Source: Tannerellaceae bacterium (GTDB lineage Bacteria; Bacteroidota; Bacteroidia; Bacteroidales; Tannerellaceae). From it: a stretch of 8,278 bases of DNA. The stretch covers positions 1-8,278 of the forward strand of contig JAJBTP010000349.1 in assembly GCA_020860805.1 (NCBI GenBank). The letters run 5' to 3'. The position numbers were made by a program, and so were the translations under genes. The stretch's first letter is position 1; each line of letters starts with the position of its first letter. The notes beneath the pieces are model-generated. The model had not been told where the DNA came from and did no database searches. It worked only from the letters and a program-made list of their open reading frames with translations. Positions 7,463 to 8,278 of the stretch are shown piece after piece.

Positions 7463-7909
7463 TCAGGGCTGGGTTCTTTTGGGGGGAATGGGTAATTGTA
7501 AAGTAACCACTACCACATTTTTTTGTCCCTGATAGGGTGTTGTATGATTTTTAGTAATGAAAAACTCTTCCCGTAATCCTTTATGTACGATTAAGTCTGA
7601 CTTGACACGGTTGGAACGGATTTTTGCTAATGCCAGTGCGGCCTGCCTGTTTTCTGTAGAAGCACAATAGCCATCTACATATATCCACATCCGGCCGGAT
7701 AGGATATCCGGTTTATATTTATCAATAACTGTGTATAGTTTTTCCAGGTTTTCCCCGCTTCCGTTCCAGGGAATGTAAAACATGTCTTTTCCGGTTACGA
7801 AACGGAAAATAAAAGTTTCAGTTTCTTTCTCCATGCTCCAGCCGGATGAATGAAAGAGTAAAAACATAAGGAGTAAAAGCGAAATAAGTCGACAATTATA
7901 TTTATTCAT
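7463..7909 (-). CDS. OmpA-like N-terminal part of OmpA-DUF3575 protein, frameshifted, 148 aa
   Basis: First gene of the fimbrial locus. A signal peptide (LLLLMFLLFHSSG, cut near residue 24, no lipobox) is followed by FRFVTGKDMFYIPWNG and an OmpA-like alpha/beta domain (about 32-138) with DKYKPDILSGRMWIYVDGYC and NRQAALALAKIRSNRVKSDLI, the latter aligning with the peptidoglycan-binding helix of OmpA. The Arg of that helix is present, but the usual Asp of the GHTD motif appears as GYCA, so peptidoglycan binding is doubtful. The domain ends VVVVTLQLPIPPK, then reads RTQP and stops. The other frame reads EPSPETVPEP into the DUF3575 barrel. As written, the product is a periplasmic OmpA-like fragment. 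The ATG at 7907-7909 is the only good start, about 74 bases from the -7 box. Confidence 0.85.
   Translation of the reverse strand: MNKYNCRLISLLLLMFLLFHSSGWSMEKETETFIFRFVTGKDMFYIPWNGSGENLEKLYTVIDKYKPDILSGRMWIYVDGYCASTENRQAALALAKIRSNRVKSDLIVHKGLREEFFITKNHTTPYQGQKNVVVVTLQLPIPPKRTQP
7481..7486 (-). repeat. Run of six C (minus strand) at the OmpA-DUF3575 frame break
   Basis: The minus strand reads CCC ATT CCCCCC AAAA GAA. With six C the frame ends in RTQP-stop; with five (or eight) it reads Pro-Ile-Pro-Pro-Lys-Glu-Pro and continues through the barrel. Homopolymer C tracts are both phase-variation sites and common sequencing-error sites. Confidence 0.8.
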
Positions 7910-7982
7910 CCTGAGAAGAATTTATAAAATAAATATTGTAACAACAGTCTTTAAACGTCTGGTGTACTTAATAAGTATCAGG

Positions 7983-7990
7983 CAAATATA
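7983..7990 (-). promoter_or_regulatory. Putative Bacteroidetes -7 box of the fimbrial operon
   Basis: The minus strand reads TATATTTG, an exact TAnnTTTG match, 73 bases before the ATG at 7909. No good TTG -33 element is visible. A 12-base perfect palindrome, GATTTATAAATC (8017-8028), sits just upstream of the expected -33 region and may be an activator site; the area is AT-rich, so chance is possible. The stretch 7910-8048 otherwise holds no gene. Confidence 0.5.
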
Positions 7991-8048
7991 TGAAATAAAA
8001 AATAAAGAACTGTATAGATTTATAAATCCGAACAAAAAAACAAATTAT

Positions 8049-8131
8049 TTATTGGTGATTTTTCCGGTATTGGGCAGGCGTGAGCCCGATCGCTTTTTAA
8101 AAGCCTGATAGAAAGCTGTACGGCTGTTAAA
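8049..8131 (-). pseudogene. C-terminal remnant of an AraC-family regulator
   Basis: The minus strand encodes FNSRTAFYQAFKK (8131 to about 8093), the end of the second helix-turn-helix of AraC/XylS regulators, where proteins typically read GFxSRxAFYRAFKK. Next to it, shifted by one base, comes KAIGLTPAQYRKNHQ and a TAA at 8049, the classic AraC C-terminus (xGxTPxxYR). The shift falls in a run of five A (minus strand, 8094-8098); six would restore FKKAIGLTPAQYR. Upstream of FNSR the reading changes at once to sequence from a palindrome cluster and no more AraC sequence is recognisable to the window edge. So this is a remnant, broken both by loss of its upstream part and by a frame break. A regulator divergent from or preceding a fimbrial operon is common in this group, but here it cannot be functional as written. 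Confidence 0.65.
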
Positions 8132-8215
8132 TGCCATCACGTTGGCACAGGTATGCCATCGTATTGACATTTGAGTGACATACATAATGGCACAAGAATG
8201 CCAACGTATTGGCAC
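8131..8215. repeat. Cluster of degenerate TGCCA..TGGCA palindromic units
   Basis: Three 18-base units align: ATGCCATCACGTTGGCAC (8131-8148), ATGCCATCGTATTGACAT (8153-8170) and ATGCCAACGTATTGGCAC (8198-8215). A fourth, related palindrome lies at 8175-8193 (GTGACAT with ATGGCAC). The last unit has perfect six-base arms (TGCCAA, TTGGCA). Spacing is irregular, unlike CRISPR. On the minus strand a frame open from 8277 to the TGA at 8137-8139 translates the units as CQYVGILVP and CQYDGIPVP, with no start codon in the window. It directly abuts the AraC remnant. Confidence 0.75.
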
Positions 8216-8278
8216 TGAGGGAAAAAGAGGATGCTCTTTAAACCTGCTCTAAAAGAAAAATCAAACACACCTGTATCC

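Larger units (their letters stand above)
6856..7509 (-). pseudogene. DUF3575 C-terminal barrel part of the frameshifted OmpA-DUF3575 protein
   Basis: The frame is open from 7509 to the TGA at 6856, but the first ATG is at 7146, in the middle of the beta-strand domain, so it is unlikely to be translated alone. Reading from the frameshift: a Pro/Glu-rich linker (PPKEPSPETVPEPDPVRE, then QQPDPVVV), then the DUF3575 domain with IRTNLLYDAFLTPTLGIEWR, PEIRWYP, GGGVTAGYQLPL, IDFNLGLGYTRFKYD and a terminal TQASLSLVWKLK, an alternating pattern typical of an outer-membrane beta barrel. In relatives this domain is the second half of one protein whose first half is OmpA-like, exactly the domain encoded upstream. 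With one C fewer in the tract at 7481-7486 the two join into a 350-residue protein. It overlaps the DUF5119 start by ATGA. The domain call is firm from pattern; function in pilus biogenesis is inferred from context. Confidence 0.8.

Noticed and set aside
7430..7490. Programmed ribosomal frameshift at the C run with a downstream hairpin
   Set aside because: The shift needed is +1, the hairpin lies 23 bases away instead of the usual 5-9 for -1 frameshifting, and CCCCCCAAAAG is not a standard slippery heptamer. Not excluded, but less likely than an indel.
2036..7909. Complete diversity-generating retroelement
   Set aside because: No open frame encodes a reverse transcriptase and I found no second copy of the 4490-4620 segment; the two adhesin 3' ends are too different to be a template and variable-region pair.
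7910..8048. Invertible promoter flanked by inverted repeats, as in many Bacteroides surface loci
   Set aside because: The only shared motif, ATTTATAAA near 7919 and 8018, is short, AT-rich and largely self-palindromic; no convincing long inverted repeats flank the -7 box.
8131..8215. CRISPR array
   Set aside because: Units are short (about 18 bases), imperfect, palindromic and irregularly spaced (4 and 27 bases), with no cas genes in the window.

Overview
The window looks like a Bacteroidales chromosome (Bacteroides or Parabacteroides type). Three things point there: a run of fimbrillin-family lipoproteins with the DUF3575 and DUF5119 partners typical of type V pilus loci, Bacteroidetes-type -7 boxes (TAnnTTTG) upstream of both transcription units, and moderate GC. 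I cannot name a species.

Layout. Positions 87-2021 on the + strand hold an intact ABC-F ATPase with its own putative promoter. It converges, with a 14-base gap, on a minus-strand fimbrial locus that fills about 2036-7909 and reads right to left. In transcription order the locus is: (1) an OmpA-like/DUF3575 outer-membrane protein, broken by a frameshift at a run of six C; (2) a DUF5119 / FimB-Mfa2-like lipoprotein, start-stop coupled (ATGA) to gene 1; (3) a 477-residue fimbrillin lipoprotein with a C-terminal DUF1566/Lcl-like (C-type-lectin-fold type) domain; (4) a 301-residue fimbrillin ending in a pilin-like C-terminal strand; (5) a second fimbrillin plus lectin-like fusion, parallel to gene 3 and broken by a one-base insertion. 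A single putative promoter lies just upstream of gene 1, and the tight spacing (overlap, 32, 87 and 9 bases) suggests one operon.

Right end (about 8049-8278): the last 28 codons or so of an AraC-type regulator, itself out of frame near its end and cut off from any upstream AraC sequence by a cluster of degenerate TGCCA..TGGCA palindromes. The rest of the regulator is not recognisable up to the window edge.

How it may work: all the fimbrillins carry lipoprotein signals and most have a conserved Thr-Arg after the first beta strand, as expected for type V pili, in which an Arg-specific protease removes the N-terminal strand and a neighbouring subunit's C-terminal strand fills the groove. The 301-residue protein looks like a polymerising subunit. 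The two lectin-like fusions look like tip adhesins. The DUF5119 and OmpA/DUF3575 proteins look like anchor or outer-membrane components.

The main points to check are the three single-base frame breaks (AraC remnant, OmpA-DUF3575, second adhesin), which could be assembly errors, real decay or phase variation; the palindromes in the OmpA-DUF3575 linker; and the GC-rich 3' end of the first adhesin, which resembles a diversity-generating-retroelement target although no reverse transcriptase is present in the window.
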